Notes under the pieces: model-generated
The model's database searches: none
What the model was told of the DNA's origin: nothing
The model's input: only the letters and a program-made list of their open reading frames with translations
Assembly: GCF_024714495.1 (NCBI RefSeq)
Contig: NZ_JAMZMJ010000001.1
Span: 1,568,201-1,632,200 of the forward strand
Direction: 5' to 3'
DNA from: Marinoscillum pacificum
GTDB lineage: Bacteria > Bacteroidota > Bacteroidia > Cytophagales > Cyclobacteriaceae
DNA length: 64,000 bases
Program-made: the position numbers and the translations under genes
Part shown: in pieces, positions 1-8,059 of the stretch
Numbering within the stretch: the stretch's first letter is position 1
Layout: each line of letters begins with the position of its first letter

Positions 1-209
1 GATGGCTTGGTGCCGGACTGCTTTTATTAGGCTTCTCACTGAACCTCTTTCATGTCATCACGGCCAAATCCAGAACCTACTTATTATTGAACCTGTTTTC
101 GTCAGCTATGCTGCTGTACAATGCCTATATGAATGGGGCATTCCCGTTTGTAGTAGTTAATTCTGTGTGGGTGATCTTCTCTGCTTACCAACTGGTCAGA
201 AACAAATGA
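1..209 (+). CDS. CBU_0592-like small membrane protein, 3' end only
   Basis: An open frame enters from the left edge (codons in phase with position 3) and stops with TGA at 207-209. The 68 visible residues form two or three hydrophobic segments, with short polar turns such as HVITAKSRTY and YMNGAFPF. The pattern of a helix, a turn with a basic residue, a LLNLFSSAMLLYN stretch and a final VWVIFSAYQL helix resembles the CBU_0592 family of about 80-residue inner-membrane proteins of unknown function. That assignment is by pattern memory only. The 5' end is outside the window, and the NYN gene follows after 35 bases on the same strand. Confidence 0.6.
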   Translation, partial: WLGAGLLLLGFSLNLFHVITAKSRTYLLLNLFSSAMLLYNAYMNGAFPFVVVNSVWVIFSAYQLVRNK

Positions 210-244
210 ATACCGAGCAGGTTTAAATAGGTAACTTTAAACCT

Positions 245-988
245 ATGGACAAAGACCTGAATCTGGCCGTTCTTATAGACGGTGACAATATACCCTCTGC
301 ATACGTAAAGGAAATGATGGAAGAGATTGCTAAATATGGCAACCCCTCCATTCGACGCATTTATGGAGACTGGACCAAACCGAATCTCTCCAAATGGAAG
401 AATATGCTGCTGGAAAATGCCATTACCCCTATCCAGCAATATGCATACACTGCAGGTAAAAATGCCACAGACTCAGCGATGATCATTGATGCTATGGATA
501 TTTTATATTCTGGCAAAGTAGAGGGCTTTTGTTTGGTATCCAGCGATAGTGACTTTACCCGACTGGCCACCCGCTTGCGAGAAGCTGGAATGCGTGTGAT
601 TGGTATTGGTGAAAAGAAAACGCCAGAGCCATTTATCGTGGCATGTGATCGATTTATCTACATAGAGATCCTAAAGAAGAACGAAGAGAAGGAATCTCCT
701 AATTCCAAAACCGCCAACTCCAAAAAGAATGATGTAGATAAGATTGGCGCTAAAACCATTCGTTTGATCAGTGCAACCATTTCTGATTGTGCAGACGATG
801 ATGGCTGGGCGTTTATGGGTGATGTAGGGAGTTTGCTTCAGAAAAAACAACCGAACTTTGATTCCAGAAATTATGGATTTCAAAAGCTGACGCCTATGAT
901 CAGCTCGATTTCAAAATTCGAAATAGAGCAACGTGAAAATCAAAAAGGAGGAAAGTACAAACTGATTTATGTGAGAAATAAGGAGTAG
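245..988 (+). CDS. NYN-domain (LabA/PIN-like) protein with C-terminal OST-HTH/LOTUS domain
   Basis: A 247-residue protein. Residues 8-150 form a NYN domain, a PIN-like nuclease fold. The acidic residues expected around the metal site are visible: IDGDN near residues 11-15, TDSAMIIDAMD in the middle, and SSDSDF further on. Residues about 165-245 (KTIRLI, DDGWAFMGDVGSLL, FDSRNYGF, YKLIYVR) match an OST-HTH/LOTUS domain, which in other proteins binds RNA. The NYN+LOTUS combination is common in bacteria and is thought to act on RNA, but substrates are mostly unknown. ATG at 245 is preceded by an AT-rich stretch without a clear Shine-Dalgarno site. The gene appears monocistronic. Confidence 0.85.
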   Translation: MDKDLNLAVLIDGDNIPSAYVKEMMEEIAKYGNPSIRRIYGDWTKPNLSKWKNMLLENAITPIQQYAYTAGKNATDSAMIIDAMDILYSGKVEGFCLVSSDSDFTRLATRLREAGMRVIGIGEKKTPEPFIVACDRFIYIEILKKNEEKESPNSKTANSKKNDVDKIGAKTIRLISATISDCADDDGWAFMGDVGSLLQKKQPNFDSRNYGFQKLTPMISSISKFEIEQRENQKGGKYKLIYVRNKE

Positions 989-1013
989 GGAATTGCAAAC
1001 AAAACCACTCTAC

Positions 1014-1274
1014 CTATTTAAGAAAATCCTCGCTTCCATGTAATTTTTTCTTAGCAGAATTCATCTGATCAATTGACGCGAAGAGTCTTTTCGCATTTGC
1101 TCGTGTTCCAAGTAAGTACAGGGTTTCCATTATGGAATTATACTCATCTAAAGACATCAACACTGAGGACTTACATGATCTGTTGGTGATTCTCATTCGA
1201 GAATTTTCTTTTTCGACTTTGTCCAGATAGTCTTCAAGGTTATCACGAAATAAAGAAAAGTTAACTTCAGTCAT
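1014..1274 (-). CDS. YefM/Phd-family antitoxin-like protein, no toxin partner next to it
   Basis: An 86-residue protein starting MTEVNFSLFRDNLEDYLDKV, the typical Phd/YefM beginning in which the N-terminus forms a DNA-binding dimer. It continues with RITNRSCKSSVLMSLDEYNSIMETLYLL, the family's core motif (normally GxxxVLMSLDEYNSLxET). In known systems the C-terminal tail wraps a RelE/YoeB toxin encoded immediately downstream. Here the space downstream, between the stop at 1014 and the NYN stop at 988, is only 25 bases, and the upstream space carries no toxin-size frame. It is therefore an orphan antitoxin, perhaps a remnant or a stand-alone regulator. Confidence 0.8.
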   Translation of the reverse strand: MTEVNFSLFRDNLEDYLDKVEKENSRMRITNRSCKSSVLMSLDEYNSIMETLYLLGTRANAKRLFASIDQMNSAKKKLHGSEDFLK

Positions 1275-1380
1275 CTGATTAGCAATTAATTAGGGTCCAT
1301 AAATATAAATAGTTAATCAATTGGCTTTAACTCACTAGCCGTGCGCCAAAAGGGAGGACAATAAATTTTCATCTAAAAAC

Positions 1381-1866
1381 CTACCTCCACGACATCTTCA
1401 AGATCTGAATATCGTCATTGGATTCTACACGAAACCACTTCACTCCTTTGCCGCCGAAATTGGTCACGGCGAAGTAATAGGCTCCGGTCCAGTAGAAGTT
1501 GGCGCTCCGAAGAATTAACTTGAAGAGCACGTCGGCTTCTTTCTTGCTGATGTCGATTTCTTCTTTGTACTGGTAAATGACGTCATGCACCATGGAAGCA
1601 TAATAGGTTATTGGTTTCTCTGTTTCGTAATCCAATCGACCATCGGGAGTACCAATGATCATGTCCAGCCATTCTTTTTTAGGAGTGCAACCATCCCACG
1701 CATAGCCGGATTTGTGACTTCCCAGAATGGTCATTTTACCCGATGGCTCTACTTTGAAAAACTCGGTTTCGAATGTTCTACCAGTAATATTGGTTTCTAT
1801 CCACACATCATCACGATGCACGAACTTGTAGACCTTTTTAGGAATGCTAGAGGACCTTTGAGGCAT
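1381..1866 (-). CDS. DUF1353 family protein
   Basis: A 161-residue soluble protein with no signal peptide. It shows the DUF1353 signature: a SGYAWDGCTP segment in the middle, then ASMVHDVIYQY and a helix KKEADVLFKLIL. In the family this H-D-x-[IL]-Y motif after a WDG element is conserved. DUF1353 proteins are found in phages and scattered in bacterial genomes, and their function is unknown. The start ATG at 1864-1866 lies 54 bases from an AATACCC-N6-GGGTATT inverted repeat (1921-1942), which could be its operator. Neighbours give no functional hint. Confidence 0.6.
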   Translation of the reverse strand: MPQRSSSIPKKVYKFVHRDDVWIETNITGRTFETEFFKVEPSGKMTILGSHKSGYAWDGCTPKKEWLDMIIGTPDGRLDYETEKPITYYASMVHDVIYQYKEEIDISKKEADVLFKLILRSANFYWTGAYYFAVTNFGGKGVKWFRVESNDDIQILKMSWR

Positions 1867-1920
1867 GAGCGTTAAGTTTGGTTTTCAATTCATGAAGTTC
1901 TTAACTTTTGAATTCCCTGT

Positions 1921-1942
1921 AAATACCCCATTTCGGGTATTT
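1921..1942 (-). promoter_or_regulatory. AATACCC-N6-GGGTATT inverted repeat, upstream of DUF1353 gene
   Basis: AAATACCC at 1921-1928 and GGGTATTT at 1935-1942 are perfectly complementary 8-base arms around a 6-base spacer (CATTTC). The box lies 54 bases before the start codon of the minus-strand DUF1353 gene. A second copy at 3731-3750 has the same spacer length and sits 53 bases before the start of the transposase remnant. Position and symmetry suggest a dimeric regulator site. The half-site TACCC resembles NarL/LuxR-type heptamers, but the binding protein is unknown. Confidence 0.5.
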
Positions 1943-1969
1943 TGTGAGTAACGTTTTTGTTTAATCAAG

Positions 1970-2008
1970 TTCGCCTTTCACCCTTTTATTCCCTAAAGGG
2001 AAGGCGAA
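1970..2008. repeat. nested REP-like hairpin
   Basis: TTCGCCTT at 1970-1977 pairs with AAGGCGAA at 2001-2008, enclosing a smaller perfect palindrome TTCCCTAAAGGGAA at 1989-2002. The rest of the 1867-2167 intergenic stretch holds no gene. At 2066-2082 there is another short dyad (CCTCTTAAAAGAGAGG). Such CCCTnnAGGG / CCTCTnnAGAGG hairpins recur at 54867-54881 and 59238-59256, so they look like eroded copies of one intergenic repeat family. Confidence 0.45.
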
Positions 2009-2167
2009 AAACTTTATTCAATCATTTTTTCACCAATTAGCCTGCCGTGAGCCACTTGTCGTGCACCTCTTAAAAGAGAGGGCATCATTTGTCTTAACTT
2101 AATAGCATTTCTATGCACCCTTTAAAGGAGCCAAATTGATTACTTATGTATTAGATTAGCCATAGCA

Positions 2168-2704
2168 ATGGACATCATCAAAGAGCTATATCATCGAATC
2201 AATCAACTCAACCTTTGGAGGAAGACGATTGAGCTTAAGCGTAATGATTTCCTAAAATCTGCTGGTACTACTGACACGAATCTCTATTACGTAGTAGAAG
2301 GAAGTCTAAAAGCATCCATCATAACGGATGAAACAGAACACATCATTCGGTTTGGGTATCAACATGACTTCATTGCTTCACTGGATAGTTTCATCACTGA
2401 AAGCGCTTCGGACCTATTCATTCAGGCGATCAAAAAATCTACGCTCAAGGTCATTTCGAAGAATGACTATATGGACTTTGTTCATGACAACACGGAAAAC
2501 AGAGAGCTCTGGGAAACTACCTTACAACTTCTGATTGTACAGCAAATGGAACGTGAACGAGACCTATTAACCAATTCTCCTAAAGAACGCTATGAACGAG
2601 TTCTCAAAAGAAGTCCCAGGCTGTTTCAGGAAATCCCCAACAAACACATCGCTTCCTACCTGCGAATGACTCCCGAAACGCTCTCTCGACTCAAAAAGGC
2701 TTGA
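2168..2704 (+). CDS. Crp/Fnr-family transcriptional regulator
   Basis: A 178-residue protein, slightly short for the family (usually 190-230). Residues about 15-110 form the cyclic-nucleotide-binding-like beta roll (LYYVVEGSLKASI, HIIRFGYQHDFIASLDSF). A long dimerisation helix follows (LWETTLQLLIVQQMERER), then a C-terminal winged helix containing IASYLRMTPETLSRLKK, the typical recognition helix of Bacteroidota Crp-like proteins. It ends right after that helix, without the usual wing, which explains the short length. The ligand is unknown. It is followed 53 bases later by a DinB gene on the same strand. Confidence 0.85.
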   Translation: MDIIKELYHRINQLNLWRKTIELKRNDFLKSAGTTDTNLYYVVEGSLKASIITDETEHIIRFGYQHDFIASLDSFITESASDLFIQAIKKSTLKVISKNDYMDFVHDNTENRELWETTLQLLIVQQMERERDLLTNSPKERYERVLKRSPRLFQEIPNKHIASYLRMTPETLSRLKKA

Positions 2705-2757
2705 TCTCAATCAATTTTTAAGTCCGCTGATTGCTCGTACTTTGTAAAAAAGATCAA

Positions 2758-3324
2758 ATGAACTCATCTACACTGCTTAACGAACTACGAGAAATCACAC
2801 GGACCAACATCAAGGAAGTCAATCAGTTGCTCGAGCTTGACTCAGAACAACTGAACTACAAACCTTCCTCTGAAAGCTGGAGTATCCTGGAATGCATGGA
2901 ACACCTCAATCGTTATGGTGATTTTTACATTCCAGAAATTACGCAACGAATCAAGCAGTCAAAACATGGCAAGTCTAACACCTTCCAAACAGGACTTCTT
3001 GGAGACTACTTTGCCAAAAGCATGCTACCTAAGGAGAAGCTGAACAAGATGAAGACGTTTAAATCCATGAATCCGAATAACAGCCAACTGGATGCAAGTG
3101 TACTAAACACCTTCCTGGATCAACAACAGCAGCTATTGAAGCTGCTAGACCAATGTAAAAACATCAATCTCACCAAAACCAAAACAGCCATCTCCATTTC
3201 CAAACTGATCAAACTAAGACTAGGCGACACTCTTCGAGTAGTCATTTACCACAACTGGCGTCATGTGGTGCAGGCAAAGAAGGTGGTTAAGCTGGTGAGT
3301 GTTGCACCGGTGGAGGTAGGGTGA
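2758..3324 (+). CDS. DinB-superfamily protein (DinB_2-like)
   Basis: A 188-residue protein using ATG at 2758. The open frame extends nine codons upstream, but that start would lie on the promoter-like TACTTTG at 2738-2744. The DinB four-helix bundle is indicated by the N-terminal segment ending SWSILECMEHLNRY, which supplies the first metal-ligand His, and by the C-terminal YHNWRHVVQAKKV, which supplies the other two. Members bind a divalent metal and some are thiol-S-transferases (BSH, mycothiol); this protein's substrate cannot be read from sequence. It probably pairs with the Crp-like gene just upstream. Confidence 0.8.
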   Translation: MNSSTLLNELREITRTNIKEVNQLLELDSEQLNYKPSSESWSILECMEHLNRYGDFYIPEITQRIKQSKHGKSNTFQTGLLGDYFAKSMLPKEKLNKMKTFKSMNPNNSQLDASVLNTFLDQQQQLLKLLDQCKNINLTKTKTAISISKLIKLRLGDTLRVVIYHNWRHVVQAKKVVKLVSVAPVEVG

Positions 3325-3334
3325 GGTCAACCAA

Positions 3335-3677
3335 TCATAAAAGACGAAGTTTATCTTTTTCCCAATTCATAGGGTTTTGAATGATGTAATTAGAAATACG
3401 TTGATAGGATGCCTCATCACGAATGATGTGATCATGAAACCGTGATTGCCATGCAAAACCGGAAAATGCATCCGATTCCATTTTCCGCACCTGGGTGGTT
3501 ACCGATGATTTGATGCCACGAATGATGGATGCCAGATTTTTGGATTGCGGTCCAAATTGATTGGGCCAAAGTTTGGATGACGGTGAAAATTGTGGGATAG
3601 GCACCGTTCGATGCATAATCCCAGTATGGGTGGCGTGCGGAATCGTTGCGGTACTTGTTTAGGTATAGTTTGGCCAT
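3335..3677 (-). pseudogene. REP-associated tyrosine transposase (RAYT, Y1_Tnp) with an internal deletion
   Basis: Two overlapping minus-strand frames carry the two ends of one protein. From ATG at 3677 the first frame reads MAKLYLNKYRNDSARHPYWD then YASNGAY, the characteristic RAYT N-terminus. From about 3616 the other frame reads FGPQSKNLASIIRGIKSSVT, WQSRFHDHIIRDEASY and ISNYIIQNPMNWEKDK, the characteristic C-terminus. The middle of the domain, including the HVHG metal-binding (HUH) motif, is absent and the joint is out of frame. The usual length is about 180-230 residues, while only about 115 codons remain. It is inactive. An AATACCC box lies 53 bases upstream, and REP-like hairpins are nearby. 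Confidence 0.75.
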
Positions 3678-3730
3678 GTCATTGTGGCTAATTCGGGTTT
3701 TCTAAGATCTGACCTATTACCATCATACTC

Positions 3731-3750
3731 AATACCCTAATTCGGGTATT
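3731..3750 (-). promoter_or_regulatory. second AATACCC-N6-GGGTATT inverted repeat
   Basis: AATACCC (3731-3737) and GGGTATT (3744-3750) flank a 6-base spacer TAATTC. The right side continues TTTG, exactly as in the first copy at 1921-1942. It sits 53 bases upstream of the ATG of the transposase remnant on the minus strand. The remaining sequence to 3845 holds no gene. Confidence 0.5.
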
Positions 3751-3845
3751 TTGAATGGGTTGTTTAAAACTTCCCTCCTCAAACGCACAGTTTTCCCCTT
3801 ATCTAAGTACGCTAGAAGTCCAAAACTGGAGTTTTCAATTAAAAA

Positions 3846-4334
3846 TCAATAACTAATCACCACCTCTTTGCCCTGACCGATCTCGGTTACTGTGACAATG
3901 AATAGGTAGTTGTAGTCATTTTCGTCGAGCTGGGAATACTTCTTATCACCGATGAGTTCGTTGACTAAGTCTGGAATGGTGTTGGAATGACCAGCTATCA
4001 ATACTGTTTCTCCAAGATGTTTATCTAACGTCTCCTTAAGAAAGCCTTTTTCCATGGGTTTGTATTCAGTTACTTCCATGTCATTGGCTTTGGCAGTTGG
4101 AGCTACGGTAGCTCTTGTTCGCGCATACGGCGTACTGTACACGGCATTGATCTCTTGACTCACAAGCAACTCCTTCAACTTCATGGAGCGCTGTATTCCT
4201 TCTTTGGTCAAGGCAGGATCTTTACTACCATCCTCCACCTTTTCGGCATGTCTTACCAGGATAAATGTAGTTGACTGTGCGTTTGACAGCAATGCGCCAG
4301 CAACACACACCAATAAGAATACTATCTTCTTCAT
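3846..4334 (-). CDS. Secreted histidine-phosphatase (SixA/phosphoglycerate-mutase-like) family protein
   Basis: A 162-residue protein with a signal peptide (residues 1-20, hydrophobic core FLLVCVAGALLSN then AQ). The catalytic RHAEK motif is at 28-32, and the phosphohistidine is predicted to be H29. A later AGHSNT motif supplies the second His. The SixA-like size and export suggest a periplasmic phosphatase; the substrate is unknown. Its ATG follows the stop of the TMEM220-like gene after one base, so the two are co-transcribed. A link to membrane or lipid metabolism is only suggested by that neighbour. Confidence 0.8.
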   Translation of the reverse strand: MKKIVFLLVCVAGALLSNAQSTTFILVRHAEKVEDGSKDPALTKEGIQRSMKLKELLVSQEINAVYSTPYARTRATVAPTAKANDMEVTEYKPMEKGFLKETLDKHLGETVLIAGHSNTIPDLVNELIGDKKYSQLDENDYNYLFIVTVTEIGQGKEVVISY

Positions 4335-4335
4335 A

Positions 4336-4704
4336 TTACTTGATTTTGCTTCGTTTCAGATAACTCAATGCAATTACAGCAATTATTAAGCCACCAAATT
4401 CTCGTGCTCCTTCTATCCATGGGTCTTCTGCTTTCATTTTCCCAACCAAATCTGATTTATTGGAGCTATTCCAAAAGTCAATCACACTGGGAATAAACGT
4501 GAATGCATAGAAGGTTAATATTAACAACAAAGTGATGATCAGCGGACCAAAGTTCACCTGTGGAAATTGTGTTTTCACAATCGCCACCAAAGCCACGGAA
4601 CCATAGATCAAGATCCACAACCATGGATCAGGATCATTGTATTGAACAGCTGCAAATACGACAAATAAGCCAGCAATTATGTAATGGATCACTTTTGAGT
4701 TCAT
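4336..4704 (-). CDS. TMEM220-like membrane protein
   Basis: A 122-residue protein with four predicted membrane helices (residues about 6-20, 27-45, 52-72, 100-117). The loop QYNDPDPWLWI after helix 1 is the hallmark of the TMEM220 family, as is the conserved RE(F/W)GG before the last helix (GAREFGGLIIAVIAL). The function of the family is unknown in bacteria and animals alike. It is the first gene of a two-gene operon with the histidine phosphatase and is divergent from the DUF4174 gene. Confidence 0.75.
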   Translation of the reverse strand: MNSKVIHYIIAGLFVVFAAVQYNDPDPWLWILIYGSVALVAIVKTQFPQVNFGPLIITLLLILTFYAFTFIPSVIDFWNSSNKSDLVGKMKAEDPWIEGAREFGGLIIAVIALSYLKRSKIK

Positions 4705-4758
4705 GCGCCAAAGGTAATCGTACTTAACAAGTTAGAACCACTATTCGTTGTGATTTTC

Positions 4759-5172
4759 ATGAAAGGTTTATTCTCACTCTTATTCCTATTAACCGTACTA
4801 ACAATTAATGCTCAAGATCTCAGCGCATATCAATGGCAAAATAGACTATTGGTTATCCTAAGTTATCAGGAGAATAACCCAATGATTGAGAAGCAACTGA
4901 GGGAATTGAAAAGCCAGCAACAAGCTTTGGAAGAACGTCGACTGCTAACGGTAGTCATGACTCCTGAAAAATACAAGCTCGCTTCAGAAGAGAACAAGTG
5001 GGTTGCGGGAAGCAATTATTCGAGTTACCAGTCAGGCAAAGTGTTTGAAGTCTTACTGATCGGATTAGATGGTCAAATCAAACAGAGAGAGACCGGCATA
5101 TTTACCGCCGGAAAACTCCTCTCTATTATTGATTCCATGCCTATGCGCCAGGCAGAGATTAGGGGATATTAG
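4759..5172 (+). CDS. DUF4174-like secreted protein
   Basis: A 137-residue protein from ATG at 4759; a GTG three codons upstream is the alternative start. The signal peptide (MKGLFSLLFLLTVLTINAQ) is followed by a core in which WQNRLLVILSY begins and VFEVLLIGLDGQIKQRETG ends, matching DUF4174. That domain has a thioredoxin-like layout and is annotated as of unknown function in Proteobacteria and Bacteroidota. No CxxC is present, so thiol redox activity is unlikely. It is convergent with the esterase gene that ends six bases downstream. Confidence 0.7.
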   Translation: MKGLFSLLFLLTVLTINAQDLSAYQWQNRLLVILSYQENNPMIEKQLRELKSQQQALEERRLLTVVMTPEKYKLASEENKWVAGSNYSSYQSGKVFEVLLIGLDGQIKQRETGIFTAGKLLSIIDSMPMRQAEIRGY

Positions 5173-5177
5173 TCCTT

Positions 5178-6644
5178 TTACCGAATCGAGTCCCCCACAT
5201 GGACGGTCATTTCTAACTTATCATATTCGGCACCAATTGCTTTTGGATCAGCATTGGGATCATTTTTAAGGTTCTGATCAAAGAAAGCAGTTGTCAATTT
5301 GGTTACGATTTCCATTCCTTCATAAGGATCAATGGTTCCCGTTCCGGCCAGTTCATTCACTGGAATCATGAATGGAATATCCATAAAATTCGGGTGTCCT
5401 GAATTCAGCAATTTGGTTTCGTAGAAGTAGTCCGTACTCTTGTTGATGTAAATATGTGAATTGACATCTTCATGCTCGGCTGGCCAATCTGCAGAGATGT
5501 ACAAGAATGGAATCTGATAAGTCGTATCAATCAAATTACCCCACGTAATTCCATCCAGATTTGCTGCAGCTTTCACTCTAGTGTCCATCAAGGGCACTTT
5601 CCCAGCAGATCCACCACCGTTGGAGTGACCAAACACACCCAGTCTATCCAGATCCAACTTACCTTTTAGAAGTCCTGATGCATTCCACGATTCTAACTCG
5701 TCGATCACCTTGATCATGTCCCAAGCCCATCGGTTCATGGATTCACTTTCATAAAATTTATTGACTGCTTTTTGTACAATAGGATGTCTGGCTTCATAGT
5801 CCAAACCATCCTTGAATGCAGCGATCAAGGGCTCCATAGCAGCCATTCCACCATCAGAAATGCGGCGTTGAAAATCGAAATCAAAGTAAACCGCTCTACC
5901 GTCAGGAAAAGTAGTACCCAAACTCTCGTAGGTATGGTTCATATTAATAATCACATATCCCTGACTTGCCAGCTCTGTCAGCAAAGCATAATAACCTGTA
6001 GCCTTGGAGCCATACCCATGGGAGAAGATCAAAATCGGAAACTTGCCTTCAGCTACTGGAATATCTCTATAGACATAGGTTTTCACATAATCCAGATAGT
6101 TTAGCATTCCCGGAGATAACCCATACTTTGTGGCAAACCCTGCTCTGCTCGTTTGATCTACATAAGGCTCTCCTTCCAATTTCGAAACGTCTGCATCACT
6201 TGGATACCACACTTTCACCATCAATTCACGCTTGTCGGAAGGGTCTTCTGTCACCACTTCGTCCATTTTCGTTTTCAAGTAAATATCTTCTGTACCTACG
6301 TTGTATGCTCCTCGAGGATCTGGCAAAGAGAAAACAGGTAATGCTTTGGGTAGAACCCATCCAACAGCTACAACGATCAGCACTCCAAGGTATCCGAGTA
6401 TCCGCAAGAAGGTGATCCTTGCTTTGGTATCTGGCTTGACCACTTTTAATCTCCACGCCAATATGGCTAGCAAAAAATAAACAGGTATCATCTGCCATCT
6501 TCCACCTTCTATCACCAGGTGCATCAGCACTAGTGAAGCCAGGATAATCAGGACAATATTGGCCTGTACCATTCGAAGCAATGGGCGTTTCACAAATGGT
6601 AGAATAGTGACTACCAGCAATAAAATAAATTCTAATGTTCTCAT
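5178..6644 (-). CDS. Membrane-anchored alpha/beta hydrolase, PAF-acetylhydrolase-like
   Basis: A 488-residue protein. Residues 1-110 contain about four hydrophobic helices, and the rest is an alpha/beta hydrolase domain. LIFSHGYGS is the oxyanion-hole strand, FGHSNGGGSAG is the nucleophile elbow, and a late NSGHPNFMD supplies the probable catalytic His. The HGxG and GHSxGG motifs with a large insertion after the oxyanion strand match the platelet-activating-factor acetylhydrolase/dienelactone-hydrolase group, whose members hydrolyse short acyl esters. The substrate here is unknown. The membrane module plus hydrolase arrangement is common in Bacteroidota. It is monocistronic. Confidence 0.75.
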   Translation of the reverse strand: MRTLEFILLLVVTILPFVKRPLLRMVQANIVLIILASLVLMHLVIEGGRWQMIPVYFLLAILAWRLKVVKPDTKARITFLRILGYLGVLIVVAVGWVLPKALPVFSLPDPRGAYNVGTEDIYLKTKMDEVVTEDPSDKRELMVKVWYPSDADVSKLEGEPYVDQTSRAGFATKYGLSPGMLNYLDYVKTYVYRDIPVAEGKFPILIFSHGYGSKATGYYALLTELASQGYVIINMNHTYESLGTTFPDGRAVYFDFDFQRRISDGGMAAMEPLIAAFKDGLDYEARHPIVQKAVNKFYESESMNRWAWDMIKVIDELESWNASGLLKGKLDLDRLGVFGHSNGGGSAGKVPLMDTRVKAAANLDGITWGNLIDTTYQIPFLYISADWPAEHEDVNSHIYINKSTDYFYETKLLNSGHPNFMDIPFMIPVNELAGTGTIDPYEGMEIVTKLTTAFFDQNLKNDPNADPKAIGAEYDKLEMTVHVGDSIR

Positions 6645-6879
6645 GTTGTCAATTGAATTTTAGGAAACAAATTGGTCCTCCAAAACTAGATCTGAGGCTT
6701 CCAAAATGCTATGTAGAATCCACTGACTAAAGCGTCATTCGTCGATAAAAACGGCTTCATTAAACCAAAAACGAATAAAAATTGACGAAAACCAACATAT
6801 CCTCGACAAAGAATAAAAAAGCATGAAGGGCAATTAATTCAGGTTGTTTTACTTTGCAACCCTACCAGACTAAAACCAA

Positions 6880-8007
6880 ATGCGCACTCAACTATTTCAG
6901 CTACTACTAGTGATGACGATCCTATGTGTAGCATCTTGTAAGAAGCTAAACGAAGAACCAGACGAGAAACAAGTCAGCACCCTTCTGGATTGCTTTGAGC
7001 CTAATGATACTTTGATTATTGAAAACAGAACGTTTTCCATGGGGTTTAGTACATGGCCTTTTGGATCCTCTCCTCAAGCCAAACAGGAAACATATGCTTC
7101 AATAGCTGAATTTTCAGACATATACTCAGAACAATTTGATGATCATATTCCTTGGTTTGGACTAAGAGATGGAAGACCACTGCCTCAGCAAGCTTCTTCT
7201 GATCTGAATACCAGAGTAAACAATATCATTTCATCAAATGATCTCGTTTTGTCCGTTAGTCTATTCAATCCCGAACGGAATGATCTAATAACAGGATATA
7301 ATGGACAAACACCTACATATGGGAGCATATCGGATCAGGAAATTGAGGATACTTACTTCAAATACATAACGATCATGGCTGATGAGTTTCCTAACTTGAA
7401 ATATCTGGTGGTAGCCATGGAAGTGAACGAATTTTATTTGAAAAGTCCAGAAAAATGGGATGATTATAAAACGCTTATGTCGAACCTCAAACCCAGGCTA
7501 TATGAGCGCTATCCTGGAGTCCTAATTTCCGAATCGATCACATTGCACAATCTATCTACTAGTAGCAACCAACAATATGTAGATAATATTATTTCCTATG
7601 TCAATGAATTGGACTTTGTTGCCATAAGCTACTACCCTTTCCTACATGGAGCTTTGGAAGACAATCAGATTCAAGATGATTTTGACTTTCTTCATGATAA
7701 AATCACTAAGCCCATAGCGATTGTTGAAACAGGTCAAATAGCGGAGACACTAGAAGTACCAGAAGTAACGTTAGAAGCAGATGAATGTACCCAGAAAGAT
7801 TATGTACAGTTACTTCTATCCAATGCCAATTCGCATGATTATGAATTTGTGATTTGGTGGACACATAAAGACTATGACGAGCTCTATGAAACATTTCCGG
7901 ATGATGTAAAGGCACTTGGTAGAATCTGGAGAGATGCTGGATTGATCAATGAAGCAGATCAGAATCGACCTGGTTTCAGAGAGTGGGAAGCTGTTTTTAA
8001 CAATTAA
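6880..8007 (+). CDS. Lipoprotein with a clan GH-A-like TIM barrel (GH53-like?)
   Basis: A 375-residue protein with a lipoprotein signal peptide ending CVASC (lipid-modified Cys at residue 20). The central part has the spacing of clan GH-A glycosidases. AMEVNEF puts N183-E184 at the end of a beta strand, as for the acid/base Glu of strand 4, and AIVETGQ puts E283 where the strand-7 nucleophile is expected. FVAISYYPFLHG between them recalls GH53 endo-galactanases. No close family is recognised, so the activity is inferred only. It is likely cell-surface or periplasmic. A TACTTTG promoter-like element lies at 6850-6856. Confidence 0.6.
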   Translation: MRTQLFQLLLVMTILCVASCKKLNEEPDEKQVSTLLDCFEPNDTLIIENRTFSMGFSTWPFGSSPQAKQETYASIAEFSDIYSEQFDDHIPWFGLRDGRPLPQQASSDLNTRVNNIISSNDLVLSVSLFNPERNDLITGYNGQTPTYGSISDQEIEDTYFKYITIMADEFPNLKYLVVAMEVNEFYLKSPEKWDDYKTLMSNLKPRLYERYPGVLISESITLHNLSTSSNQQYVDNIISYVNELDFVAISYYPFLHGALEDNQIQDDFDFLHDKITKPIAIVETGQIAETLEVPEVTLEADECTQKDYVQLLLSNANSHDYEFVIWWTHKDYDELYETFPDDVKALGRIWRDAGLINEADQNRPGFREWEAVFNN

Positions 8008-8059
8008 TCTTAACAATCGGTAAGAGTCCGCAGTTCATAAGGTGTAACCATTCACATTT

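Noticed and set aside
1585..1875. Plus-strand frame of 96 codons opposite the DUF1353 gene
   Set aside because: Shadow of the minus-strand gene: no recognisable domain and no start signal.
6128..6498. Plus- and minus-strand frames inside the esterase gene
   Set aside because: Shadow frames. The esterase frame carries the complete hydrolase motifs.
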